Source: Myrmaecium sp. VS I D KN 1 (taxonomy: Eukaryota > Ascomycota > Dothideomycetes > Valsariales > Valsariaceae). From it: DNA of 64,000 bases. Positions 54,220-64,000 of this stretch are shown piece by piece. Positions within the stretch are counted from its first letter, which is position 1; every line of letters begins with the position of its first letter. Position numbers and translations under genes: made by a program. The notes below the pieces were generated by a model that saw nothing but the letters and a program-made list of their open reading frames with translations, was not told where the DNA came from and searched no databases. Location of the stretch: the NCBI GenBank assembly GCA_019775845.1, contig JADQAV010000015.1, positions 372,001 to 436,000 on the forward strand, given 5' to 3'.

Positions 54220-55033
54220 TCATGCGAGAAGTCCGATAACGTTAGCAAAACGCTGTCCGGCGCCGCGATTCGGCGACTCACCGAACACTAGGATACCACC
54301 GCTATAGACAGCGTAACCCTCCCTCTTCCGCGTACTCATGGCGGAGTCGCAAAACACCACCAGCCGTGACGCCATGTCATCATCATAGACAGCAGCATCA
54401 TCGAACTTCGGAACTTCGCCATCGTCAGCCTCGCTAGGTCGAAAAAGTTGCCAGGACAAAAAAGAAGCGGAATCGTTACTCTGTCTTCCTCCGCGCACCC
54501 GTTCGCCTTCGCTCCTGCGCGATCATGCGTTCAGGGACGTCGATCGCCCTCTCGTGCCCTGCTCTATCGTCTCCATACGTGGCGATGGCCCGGGCCATAT
54601 CTCGCTTCACGTCCTCCATCGGATCCAGGCCCATGCCCCGGTTGAAGTCCCTCCGAGCGAGCGGGCCTTGCGCCAACGTATCCATCCAGAACGGTCGAAC
54701 GAACTGCGCGTGTGCGGGGACGGACGCCGTGGGCGCGTCGATCGGAGTCTTCCACCTCAGCGCTGGGTCCTGTCGGAAGGCGGGCAGGGCAGCGTTAGGC
54801 GGCGGACGGTGCTCGGCGCGAATGCGTCCGGAGACGGCGGCGACCCTGGCGGAAAGCGGAGGCGGATTGGGGAGGCTCGTAGACCCCTGTGATTTGACTT
54901 CATGCACGGTGTCAATGGCTTTGGAGATCTTGCTGAGATACTCCTCCATGCAATCGAGATCTGCCGAGGGTGGCCGGTAGGATGCCTGTGAGGCGACGTG
55001 GTGGAGTTGCTGAGGGCGTTTTGAGTTGTCCAT
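54220..55033 (-). CDS. Hypothetical protein, probably two exons
   Basis: The first exon (55033 down to 54485) encodes MDNSKRPQQLHHVASQ, then a helix-rich stretch (LDCMEEYLSKISKAIDTVHE) and RRDFNRGMGLDPMEDVKRDM, ending basic (RTGARRKTE). A possible 46-nt intron (donor GTAACG at about 54484, acceptor CCTAG at about 54439) would connect it to ADDGEVPKFDDAAVYDDDMA and SRLVVFCDSAMSTRKREGY, ending at 54220. Without splicing the first exon stops at 54476 (185 aa). The second part begins with a strand and Asp as RNase H-like folds do, but that is too weak to name. I do not recognise a family. The intron is short and its branch site is poor, so the join is tentative. Confidence 0.45.
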
Positions 55034-56525
55034 CGTTGCGTTCTGAGAATACTATGGTATTGAATGGTTGGCGGATAGGCTTGACTGTCTTGGTGATTTT
55101 CGTAAAAGATGTGGTGGTTTGATATCGTTGGTGTATTGCGCATGAAAGGTGGCTTGTTGAATTTATAAAGATCGCGTTGGATCGTTTGCGACGCCTGTGT
55201 TAAATGATATCATGAACTGAGGTTGGACTCTGTTCAGCATGTCCTAAAGGGCTGCATTATCCACAGCAGCCAGATCTCACTTGTGAAAATGATGCCAACA
55301 AAGGAGCGCTGAAAATGTGACCGCTTAATGTCCTGCACGAACATGGAAACACCGGCCATAAAACTTGGTTACTGTGGTTAACAGCTCAAGTCACATGCTA
55401 CTAAACATTGCATGCAGTCAAAGTTGACGGACAGTTGCCCTGAAAGATCAAGATCGCACGTCGTTGACTCTGGGTATGTTGGTGAAGATTGCCTCTCATG
55501 CTTTTTCTTGGAGTCGCAACGCCGCAAGGCTAGCGTAGTATCGATAGCTCACGGGGACGGAAGAGATCCAGAGGACCTCTCAACATAGATTGATGACAGC
55601 TGTGTGAAGGATATAGCAACGGTTTTTAGAAGCGAAGGAAGGAGACTTAGGACGATTATCCAAGCATCATAGTAGACAGGTGTCCGAGGCTATTCGTTGC
55701 CAGCATCACAAGATAATAACCAACAGAAGAATTGACAACTATACAACGCAAGAGATTAGAGATGGGAAATTTTGGATATAGAAGAAGATCCGATAGATAG
55801 CAGAGGCGACGTAGAGCGTTTGTATACTCGCAGACCTACCGAGTGCTTTCATTGTACGACTGTGCACAAGACAACCCGTGCCCGAGGATCCGGACACGTC
55901 GAGCGATTGGCATATTAAGCACTGCTAGCTGCAGCAAGAGTAGGCATGGTTGCTGTGCACACTGTCACGCGTGCTGCCATCGAGATGGAGGAGTTGATAT
56001 GAACCAGCCACGCGTGCTACTACGACTGGCCTCCTGGCATACCGTCGATGTCTGAAACGCCGCGAGTTAGAAGATCTGGTATGGAGTAGTGAGCGCGGCG
56101 CGACGCTTTGGGATGCCCCGACATCGTTTGGAGATCACGGGTTTGTGCATGGGCACAGCCTTGAATTGCTTCCTTGAAAGACGAGGAGGTCCGATGAGTG
56201 AAGGGATCCGTCTACCTGGTGGGGATGAGTAAGAAGGAAGAGAAAAGCGGTGAGTGGGGTGGTGGTGGTAGTGCTGATGGTGCCTGGAAGCCAAGGAAAC
56301 CCTGATCTCCACGCCCCGCTGCGCCCACCACCCACCGCCCACCGTCCACCGCCTGGGCCCTCCCCTCACCCCTCAACCCTAAATTCTTAGGAGACGTTGC
56401 ATCAATTCCCACCCCGCCAACTCACAATCCATTGTCCCCTTTGCACTCTCTCTCCGCCGCTCAATCTACTTCTTCGTTAACCACTCCTCCTCCCCTTCCT
56501 CTTCTCCTGCTACCAGGACGTCACC
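55034..56525. other. Intergenic, no supported gene
   Basis: 1.49 kb between divergent genes. The part next to 56526 is CT-rich (56430-56520) and is the phosphomannomutase leader and promoter. The remainder has average composition and no motif-bearing frame. Confidence 0.5.
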
Positions 56526-57424
56526 ATGGCTCAGGCCGGATCCGTGTACCCTCCCCTCAACCAGAGGCCCATCAAGAACACCATCGTGCTCTTCGATGTG
56601 GACGGGACCCTGACTCCCGCAAGACTGGTGAGTGCAGCGATCTTGCGCGCCGAGCTTCAGCGAAATCCCCGCGAGAACAGAAACCGAACCGTAGTGGAGC
56701 TAACGCGTTGCGCCAGACCGTCTCCCCCGAGATGCTCCAGCTCCTCTCCGAGCTCCGTCACAAGGTGGCGATCGGATACGTGGGCGGGTCCGACCTGGTG
56801 AAGCAGCAGGAGCAGCTGGGCACGAGCGAGATCCCCGTCACCAGCCTGTTCGACTACTGCTTCCCGGAGAATGGGCTGGGGGCGTTCCGGCTGGGCCAGC
56901 CGCTGCAGACGACCTCCTTCATCCGCTGGCTGGGCGAGGAGAAGTACAAGCGGCTGGTGAACTTCATCCTGCACTACGTCGCCGACCTCGACATCCCCGT
57001 CAAGCGGGGCACCTTCGTCGAGTTCCGCAACGGCATGATCAACGTCTCGCCCATCGGCCGCAACGCCTCCACCCAGGAGCGCCACGACTTCGAGGCCTTC
57101 GACCGCACCGCCGGCGTCCGCGCCCGCTTCGTCCAGGCCCTCAAGGACAACTTCCCCGACTACGGCCTCACCTACAGCATCGGCGGCCAGATCAGCTTCG
57201 ACGTCTTCCCCACCGGCTGGGACAAGACGTACTGCCTCAAGCACCTCGAGCAGGACAAGCTCCTCCCCGACGGCGTCGACTTCACTACCATCCACTTCTT
57301 CGGCGACAAGACCGCCCCCGGCGGCAACGACTACGAGATCTACGAGGACCCCCGCACCATCGGCCACGCCGTCCGCAGCCCGGACGACACCATGGCCGAG
57401 CTCCGCCAGCTCTTCTTCTCTTAG
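56526..57424 (+). CDS. SEC53: Phosphomannomutase
   Basis: Interconverts mannose 6-phosphate and mannose 1-phosphate in the cytosol, feeding GDP-mannose for glycosylation, GPI anchors and cell-wall mannan. The coding sequence joins 56526..56627 and 56717..57424 (269 aa, full length for the family). The 89-nt intron has donor GTGAGT, branch GCTAAC and acceptor GCCAG, and both flanks are phase 0. The haloacid-dehalogenase signature is [11 protein letters not shown] with nucleophile Asp24 and acid/base Asp26. Further family blocks are [51 protein letters not shown] and [18 protein letters not shown]. It is convergent with the sphingolipid methyltransferase gene. Confidence 0.97.
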
Positions 57425-58095
57425 GAGCCTGCGTAGTGGGAGAGAGAGATGACAAGCTGAATGGAACGAATGAACCCCGAGAGGAACATACCAGATATAT
57501 ATGAAGGAAGGACTTGGGGTGCCATTGATGATTTTAATAATTTAGTATGGCGTCAAAAGACAAGGCATAGTTTTGGAGTGATAAAAAGGAAACAAAAAAT
57601 ATGAATATAATGCGCAAAGAATCAGTTCCCATGTGTGTTGCCAAGATGCACCGTCAATGTGATGGCGAAGTGCGTTGGCGTCGCGAAAAAAGGGCGATTA
57701 TGACATCGGAGAGAGCAAATATTTCGCGTGCTGGTAGCACAGAGGAAGACAACAACGTCAAATACAACACCTCTTTTTTTAGGTCTATAAAAACACATGG
57801 TCGTATACATTTTCCTCCATCACTCCCCGATCATACACCACCCACCGCTTCCCGAGCCGTTCCGACCATCCGGAGATAAATCCGATGAATCGTGGACACC
57901 TCCCAGCTTCTCTTGCGATATCTTACTTTTTCTTTCCTCGCTCCCAGAGCGATTTATGCTATTTTCATCAAGCTCCATTGGTCCCGGCTCGAGTTGCCCC
58001 CTCGCTACCTCCTCCCCTCGCATTCATCTGCAGTGGCCGGGCTGGTAAAAGCCCCCAACGATCGCCTCACGGTGAAAACATCCAAGCTGCGCAGC
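57425..58095. other. Intergenic, convergent 3' ends
   Basis: 671 bp of AT-rich 3' DNA between the phosphomannomutase (+) and sphingolipid methyltransferase (-) genes. CTATAAAAACA at 57785-57795 resembles a TATA box but no gene follows it. Short frames lack motifs. Confidence 0.5.
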
Positions 58096-59834
58096 TTAGA
58101 TCATCTTGCTCAGACCGAGCTTGTTCTTGAAGCTGGCCAGGGCGCCGGAGAGGTTGAACTGGGTCGGGATGCCTTCAACGCGGTGGGTGGAGTTGAGGTT
58201 CTTGACAAGGGTGATCTGGTAGCACGTCGCGGAACCTTGGCGGGAGATGATGGTAGAGTAGGCAAGGAAGTATTCCCAAATCTAGCACAAAAAGAGAAAA
58301 ACGTCAGCTGAAGATGCCTGATGAGTTTTGAGGCGGAAGCGAGAGATTATCTTACCCTGAACCACTTCTTGCCATACTTGGCCTCAACCTTCTCACGGTT
58401 GGCCATCCAGTTGCGGTACCACCTCCAGAGAGTGGCGGAGTAATGAACACCGATGGTGTCGATGTGCTTGACCTCGAAGCCGGCGCCCTCAAGCTTGTCG
58501 ACGAAGAAACCAAGGGGAGTGGAAGCATCGGCACCGGGGAAGATGTACTTGTTCATGAAGAGACCCCAGATGAGATCCTCATACTGCCAAGACTTACGGA
58601 GACCAGCGATCTGGAGGAAGAAGACACCATCGTCGTCGAGCATGTCGTTGACCTGGCGGAGGAAGGTGGAGAAGTGACGGACGCCGACGTGCTCGGCCAT
58701 CTCGAGACAGGTGATGCGCTTGTAGCCGCCTTCCGGGACGGGAATATCACGGTAGTCCATGCAGAGGATCTTGCTCTGCTCCTCAGGGATGCCATTCCTG
58801 CGCAGACCGTTGTTTCCCCAGGCGGTTTGGTTCCGACCAAGAGTGACACCAGTGACCTTAGCACCGTAGTTGACACTAGCAAACTTGGCAAGAGTACCCC
58901 AGCCGCAGCCAATGTCCAGCATCCTGTCGCCCTCCTGGAGCTCAATCTTCTCGCAGACAATGCTGAGCTTGTTGTCCTGAAGCTGCTCCAGAGATTCTTC
59001 CTTGTTGATGTCGGAGATGATGCCAGAGGTGTAGATCATGCGGGGACCAAGGAACCAGCCGTAGAAATCATCACCGCGGTCGTAGTGGTCACGAACCTGC
59101 TCCTCGTCTATCATCTGTCAGCTGAAATAATATCAGACGGCTGTGCAATCCACATACCTTGAGAGCGAGTGTGCATGATAACCTCAGGCATCATGCCAGT
59201 CAAGAAGAACCAGAACAAGCTCAAGGTGAACCGGAAGTTAGCCCAGTCGTGCCTGTACTCCATGATCTCGAGGCAGTCGCCATTGAAGTCAACGTGGCCA
59301 TCGAAGTAAAGCTCATGGAAAGTCTCCATGGGAATGGTCTTCCTGCCATAGTACTTGTCCCTGTCCTCCGCGCGGTGGAAGGTGAGGTAGTGCTCAATCG
59401 GCTTGCCGGGGAACTTGGCCTTCTCGTTCCTCCGAGGAGAGTAACCAGAGGCCAAGGTCCAGAAGGCCATGAGGATGGGAATGGCGAACAGGATGGTGAA
59501 GAAGATCCATGTCTTCAGACCGCCGCCGAGCTTCCAGGTGACGTAGAAGGGAATGCCGCCGAGCAGGGAGAAGAGCAGGGTGTTAGAGAAGGTATCGCTA
59601 CCAGGGCCATCCGCCGGCAGGGGAGCATTCTTGATGGCAGGGTACTGAAGGTCAAGCAATGTCAGCACGCGAGCACTTGAAGCGGGAGGTCAATGGCTTG
59701 AAATGTGGCCTCAGGGAACTCACGGAAGTAGTCCTCACACCACAATCGGTCGATGGGGGAGCTGGGCTGGGAGCCGGAGGAGTCTCGATGAACTCGAAGG
59801 ACTCCTCGGAGACGGATGTCTTCACCTCGGCCAT
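58096..59834 (-). CDS. Sphingolipid C9-methyltransferase
   Basis: Adds the C9 methyl branch to the sphingoid base of fungal glucosylceramides, using S-adenosylmethionine at the ER membrane. The coding sequence is complement(58096..58281, 58357-spliced from 58356..59107, 59158..59644, 59724..59834), 511 aa, with introns of 74, 50 and 79 nt. Two adjacent membrane segments lie at about 60-78 and 82-104 (WIFFTILFAIPILMAFWTLA), and a third hydrophobic patch at about 180-195. The methyltransferase domain is of the cyclopropane-synthase type: YDRGDDFYGWFLGPRMIYTS, SAM loop MLDIGCGWGTLAKFA (263-275) and ITCLEMAEHVGVRHF. The short last exon reads IWEYFLAYSTIISRQGSATC. Length and order match characterised fungal enzymes. 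C9-methylated glucosylceramide affects polar growth and virulence in several fungi. Confidence 0.94.
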
Positions 59835-60189
59835 GATTGACTTGATGCAGGAAGGAAGACCAGAGGAGGAGGACTGGCCGTTGTTTTTGTGCGAAAGGAC
59901 GTGAGGGCGGTGGGCGCGATACGGGCGTGGATTAATTGGGCCCCCGCCAAGGAGGTTGATCCCCAGGGTCCGCCCGCTAGATCGTTTGAGCCGCCAGGAT
60001 TGGATGGGAGCGCAGGGGGAGAGGCCCCGAGCTTAGGGGGGACCGTCAACCTGTCCACTCGGATCCGCATGCGACGCGTCAGGTCGTTTCACCGGCTTGC
60101 TAACCAATCATCCCCACGCGCATCCCGGGGAGGTGTGAACTGCTACTACAAATTACTTTAGCAAACAACCTTATACTGTCCCTCTGAGA
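59835..60189. promoter_or_regulatory. Upstream region of the sphingolipid methyltransferase gene
   Basis: 355 bp between the methyltransferase start (-) and the end of the phosphatase gene (-). It carries GC-rich DNA at 59930-60070. No TATA box is obvious. Confidence 0.45.
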
Positions 60190-61213
60190 TCAAACACACA
60201 GAACCCGACGGATGCTGTCCTGCATTGCTTCTGTCACCCCAATGCCCAGGAGATACTCCTTCGTCGAGCCGTACTGCTCAGTGAGATGCTGGGAGACTCG
60301 CCGCGCCATGTCTGGCGGACAGCGCGTGAACTCCTCGGGCAAGCCAATGGACCGGGTCTCCTTCAACCTGTGCTCCCTCTCAGGCTCGAGCGCGGATGTG
60401 GAGAGCAGATAGTCCTCGTTCACCGCCTCGATCGGAACATCCAATAAGAAAAGCACGAGCATGACCACCAACCCCGTCCGGTCCTTGCCCTGAGTGCAGT
60501 GAACAATGAGCGGGTAGCTTGACTCGTCCGACAGCACGCGGAAGACCTGCAGGAGCTCTCGGCCGCAAGCATCGATTGTGTCGATGGCAAGCCCGACGAG
60601 GCCGCGTTCCTTCAGGACGTTCTCCCCTACGATCTTGATCGCTTCCACCCGATAGCCCAGCGCCATGAGCCCGATGAGTCTGCCAAAGTCCATCCATGAC
60701 AACCTGCTGACCATGCTGCGTGCAAAGCCCCAGCCATTCAAGTTGATCTCATGATAATCAAGGCCAGGGATCTTCAGGGGCTCTGCTGCTTGGTCCTCGG
60801 TCTTTGGGATCGCAGCAGAGCTGGGGACGGCGCTACCCTTCTTCTTGGACTGTTCAAGGTGCTCAGTACTGCGAGGGGTCAGCAGCGGAAAGCAATGATA
60901 TCTGGAGCGTCATACGTGGTGCGCAGGTCGATAATGCTTTTAATGTGACACTCGTCCACCAGTCTCTGGCGGTCCTCTGGCGACGCCTCGTCTACCTTTG
61001 TTAGAGGTTTGCCTTATCTTCTTTAAGGACGTATTCACCTAGTCGGGCAGAACGAAACAGCTTGCCCGTTATCAGCAAGCTATGCATCAATCAGCGAGGT
61101 CAGGAGAGGCAGCAGATCCTTGATTGAGGTTGGTCGTACTTGCATCCGGATGCGGCGTTGATGCTTGCGCCGACATCTCTGAAATTCAGAATAGTTTTGA
61201 AGGGGTCGTTCAT
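60190..61213 (-). CDS. Tyrosine/dual-specificity phosphatase (CX5R)
   Basis: A predicted protein tyrosine/serine phosphatase of the fungal Y_phosphatase3-like group. The coding sequence is complement(60190..60868, 60916..60991, 61039..61079, 61140..61213), 289 aa, with introns of 47, 47 and 60 nt. Two middle exons are only 76 and 41 nt. The spliced N-terminus reads NFRDVGASINAASG, then GKLFRSARL and DECHIKSIIDLRT, the usual order for this group. The catalytic loop is VHCTQGKDRTGL with Cys188 and Arg194. The C-terminal helix region RVSQHLTEQYGSTKEYLLG is also typical. Such proteins act on phosphoproteins or phosphoinositides; the CTQGKDR loop, with Lys and Asp, favours a lipid or dual-specificity substrate. 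Each intron choice is phase-consistent but not proven. Confidence 0.85.
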
Positions 61214-62187
61214 TACTACTCCAGGGACTCTCGGAGGCGCAAGACGGTCTAATACAGGACAAGACGTAGGAGTAAGGGAGAGAAAAGGAGAACACTGGAT
61301 AACTACAAGAAGTCGAGGGCGGTGAGGGATACTTGACGGCTACAGGAGAGGCACTATGAGAGAGCGTTTGTCACCTCTCTGCGGACATGGTCACTCAGAA
61401 GCAGTGATATGTGTATTTTCTGTCTCGATATGTATATATGAGCGAGCTACAGAATCCTTCCTCAATTCCTCGGCAAAAGACTGCATGTTCCGGAGGTCCA
61501 ACTTGACCAGATGAAGGTCCCTGTCGCAGATCACGGCCCGTGCGTTGAATTACAGTAACTTAATATCAGTGTACTAGTACGAATGGAGTAATACTGTACG
61601 ACCTGACTTACCTTACATAAAGTTTCGTTCCCATTGCAATACCATCATTGATTGTCGGAGACAGGGAGTCTTTCAATAGAACCTTAGAATGGGAATCATG
61701 GTAGTGAGTGACCAGTGTGTACTATTCAGTATTTCGGTCTTTTGGAGTGGTGAGCATGTTCAATCCAGCATGGTCGTCCAGGGTCGATCGCGAGTGACTT
61801 ATGTAATTCTAGCCTTTCCCCAGATGGGAGCTGACCACGCCAAGCCGTCCGCCGCTGGGCTTGCGGTGATGTCATGCACCAGCCCAAACCCCCAGGCTAT
61901 GATGATGGTGGTGGTCGTTTTGCGCTCGTGCCGGGTCAACTCAAATAAAGTACTACTTCGTCCCCGATTGACATCGTCATGTTGAAGCCCACTTCCTCTT
62001 CCTTTACTTCCCTTGTCGCCTTCTCCTCCCCTGCCATGACTGCGCAACACTGAGAGTCCCGAAATCATCTCGTATCGCAAGCCTTGTCAGCAAGCAAGCC
62101 GTCGCAGCAATCTGCCTGATCGGATCGATCGTTCCGAGAGCTTTCCAGCCCCATATCACAGCTTCTTCCGGATCTGCTGTCTCCACC
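61214..62187. promoter_or_regulatory. Divergent promoter region
   Basis: 974 bp between the phosphatase gene (-) and the eisosome gene (+). AT-rich DNA at 61550-61700 and CT-rich DNA at 61990-62030 are visible, the latter near the eisosome gene start. I see no gene. Confidence 0.45.
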
Positions 62188-64000
62188 ATGGCCGCCCAAG
62201 TGCATAACAGCCTGGACAAGGTTGACAGCCCGGTCAGCGCGAACGAAGTGCCCTGTCCCGACCCTTCCGTTCATGCGACCAACACCAAGTTGCAAGAGCA
62301 AGCCTCGACTGCTGCTCTTTACGTCACCAAGCCCGACCAACACAAGGACGTGTTGGACCACAACCAGAAGCTCTCTTCAGCGAGTACGTCGCAAGGCAAT
62401 AATTCCTCCCTCGGCAAGCACTCTGCTAACGCGACTATCCCAGGCGCTGCTGCCAGCTTGAAGTATGCAAAACCGCATGAGCTGCCCAGCTACCCTATCG
62501 TCGGCATCAATATGCAAGCGTCCGCCGGAAAAGCCGCGAACCTCGCGAACACAAACAAGAAATCTCCATCGTATCCCAAGGTCGAGACATCTTCCGACGC
62601 GGCGGGCAAGGCCGCCATGCTGGCCAAAGACTATAAAATGAACCCTCTGTGGCATCCGGAAGAGAGCGATGCCGGAGCAAAAGCGGCACTACTTGCGCAT
62701 AGAGATGGAGCCAAATTAGATCTATGGATGCCCGAAGCGAGCAAAGAAGGCAACTCGGCCGCTGGTATAGCCTTTCGAAGCAAAGGTCTGGGCCCGAAGC
62801 TCGACTACGGATACACCGAGGAGGGTAGGCGAAGGGCGCTCCTGGCCGCGACTGGCGCTGTCTCTGGGGCCCGGAAGAGGTCTGAATCTACACCAACGGC
62901 GCCCGTTGCGTTATATCCGGATGCTGCGAATGCGGGCCCAAACGCGCTAAATGCGGCAACCCAGGCACACCGCTCACCATCTATACGATCCGCAAGGCGA
63001 CCGGTAGAAGACAAGGACGCAAACAGACGCGGGTCAGATGCGATGGAGGCCGCTCGGATAACGCATGCAGGAAGTAACGTTCCAAGGGAGATGTACACAG
63101 AGCGGCCCCCCGTCGGGATTGAGAATGACGAAAAGAGAAGGCAAGAAGCGTTGCGCGCCTCGGCTATTTCCATGGCGAAGCAGTTGTATAACATTCAGCA
63201 ACGCCACATCGATGGAGCTACCGGGACACTACGCAGTGATGGCCAGGTAGCAGCTGTGAGAGCCGACCGATCATCCGTCGCTAGCAGTCAGCCTGATATC
63301 AGGGAGCAGGCTCTGCAATACATCAGCCTGCAAGAAGCAGCGCAGAAACTCGCAGCCGAACGCCTAGCCAAGATCGGCACTGCAGATGACGATGCTGCAT
63401 TCCGAAGTTACTACGGCTATCCCTCTAACCGAAGGTCAAGGCTGTCGATCCGTCGAGGAAGGAGACGGGCGAACAGCGACACACAAGCGCTGGACTCTGA
63501 CGATGAGGAACAGTCGCGGAGGATACGCTCTCAGATGTCTCAATTCAATGACAAGCTGGCCGAGGTCGACGCACGGAAACGCCAAAAAGATCGAGAATAC
63601 CTGCTCGCAGCTGCAGAACGCAAGGTGCAGGAGAGAATGCACACTCTGGATGAGAAAGTGTTTGCCGAGACAGGCAAAGCCTCCCCTGCTATGATGGAAG
63701 AATGGGAAGCCAAAGCACGCGCGAAAGCTGCTGCTGATAGTCAGGCTCGCATGCAAAATCATGGCAGAGTGCATCTGGGAGGCGGCAGGTACATTGACCA
63801 GTCTGAGATTGACAACATCGCTGCAGCTAGAGTTCAACCTACACTGGATCAGATCAACGAAGCGGCCGAAAAGCAGCGTGCAAAGGATGAGGAGATCCGT
63901 CTTGATCAGGAACGGAAGAAATATGAGGCTATGACGGAGAAACAACGGGAAGCGGAGCTCAAAGCAACGCAAAAGCGTATCAAAGGTAAGCAGAGGCGTC
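62188..64000 (+). CDS. EIS1: Eisosome protein 1-like (3' partial)
   Basis: Likely Eis1-type component of eisosomes, the plasma-membrane furrows of ascomycetes. Exon 1 is 62188..62383 and exon 2 runs from 62444 past the window end. The 60-nt intron has donor GTACGT, branch GCTAAC and acceptor CCCAG. The joint reads SSASAAASLKYAKPHELPSY, a recognisable family block. SAGKAANLANTNKKSPSYPK and GKAAMLAKDYKMNPLWHPEE follow, then GAKAALLAHRDGAKLDLWMP: repeated Ala-rich units at about 85-180. From about residue 300 the protein turns into long charged helices (REQALQYISLQEAAQKLAAE, VQERMHTLDEKVFAETG), probably coiled coil. No stop is seen before 64000. The family is clear; the length is unknown. Confidence 0.85.
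   Translation, partial: MAAQVHNSLDKVDSPVSANEVPCPDPSVHATNTKLQEQASTAALYVTKPDQHKDVLDHNQKLSSASTSQGNNSSLGKHSANATIPGAAASLKYAKPHELPSYPIVGINMQASAGKAANLANTNKKSPSYPKVETSSDAAGKAAMLAKDYKMNPLWHPEESDAGAKAALLAHRDGAKLDLWMPEASKEGNSAAGIAFRSKGLGPKLDYGYTEEGRRRALLAATGAVSGARKRSESTPTAPVALYPDAANAGPNALNAATQAHRSPSIRSARRPVEDKDANRRGSDAMEAARITHAGSNVPREMYTERPPVGIENDEKRRQEALRASAISMAKQLYNIQQRHIDGATGTLRSDGQVAAVRADRSSVASSQPDIREQALQYISLQEAAQKLAAERLAKIGTADDDAAFRSYYGYPSNRRSRLSIRRGRRRANSDTQALDSDDEEQSRRIRSQMSQFNDKLAEVDARKRQKDREYLLAAAERKVQERMHTLDEKVFAETGKASPAMMEEWEAKARAKAAADSQARMQNHGRVHLGGGRYIDQSEIDNIAAARVQPTLDQINEAAEKQRAKDEEIRLDQERKKYEAMTEKQREAELKATQKRIKGKQRR

Noticed and set aside
1-64000. CRISPR arrays, operons, riboswitches
   Set aside because: The genome is fungal. 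No spaced direct repeats or operon-like clusters were seen, and the only regular arrays are the coding and transposon repeats listed.

Overview
The window is nuclear DNA of a filamentous ascomycete (Pezizomycotina). The evidence is about two dozen intron-bearing protein genes with short introns (46-102 nt, GT..AG, often with a CTAAC/CTGAC branch site), typical fungal families (sphingolipid C9-methyltransferase, Eis1-type eisosome protein, GAF-type hybrid histidine kinase, LysM protein, kelch membrane protein), and a transposon carrying the signature of repeat-induced point mutation (RIP). Coding DNA is GC-rich, while the RIP'd block is extremely AT-rich. The class (Dothideomycetes or Eurotiomycetes) cannot be fixed from the sequence alone.

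Layout. 1-2435: 3' part of an ATP-dependent DNA ligase. 2944-13759: a dense housekeeping block with cysteinyl-tRNA synthetase (-), Trm61 tRNA m1A58 methyltransferase (+), a CorA-type transporter (-), a queuine tRNA-ribosyltransferase subunit (+) and a Lys/Glu-rich conserved protein (-); three of these genes act on tRNA. 14592-21429: a membrane PhoD-like phosphatase, a small Cys-rich gene with a broken frame, and a secreted lysozyme-like/LysM protein with a 54-bp coding minisatellite. 23614-27963: a hybrid histidine kinase. 29487-32760: a GT8 glycosyltransferase and ribosomal protein uL15 (RPL28).

33094-42557 is the most interesting region: a mycosporine (UV-sunscreen) gene set. A desmethyl-4-deoxygadusol synthase (MysA-like, -) and a catechol-type O-methyltransferase (MysB-like, +) are transcribed divergently from a shared 1.0-kb region, and a membrane-anchored ATP-grasp ligase (MysC-like, +) follows. 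A 3.65-kb DNA transposon with long terminal inverted repeats, heavily mutated by RIP, sits between the methyltransferase and the ligase. The three enzymes together would turn sedoheptulose 7-phosphate into 4-deoxygadusol and join an amine or amino acid to it.

43278-51431: a DUF1769 protein (apparent one-base frame break), a T2 ribonuclease with C-terminal extension, a kelch membrane protein and a NIF3-like protein. 52191-55033: two unrecognised proteins. 56526-64000: phosphomannomutase, sphingolipid C9-methyltransferase, a CX5R phosphatase and the 5' part of an Eis1-like eisosome gene that runs off the window. Gene models were spliced by eye; intron choices were checked for reading-frame continuity and family motifs, not against transcripts.
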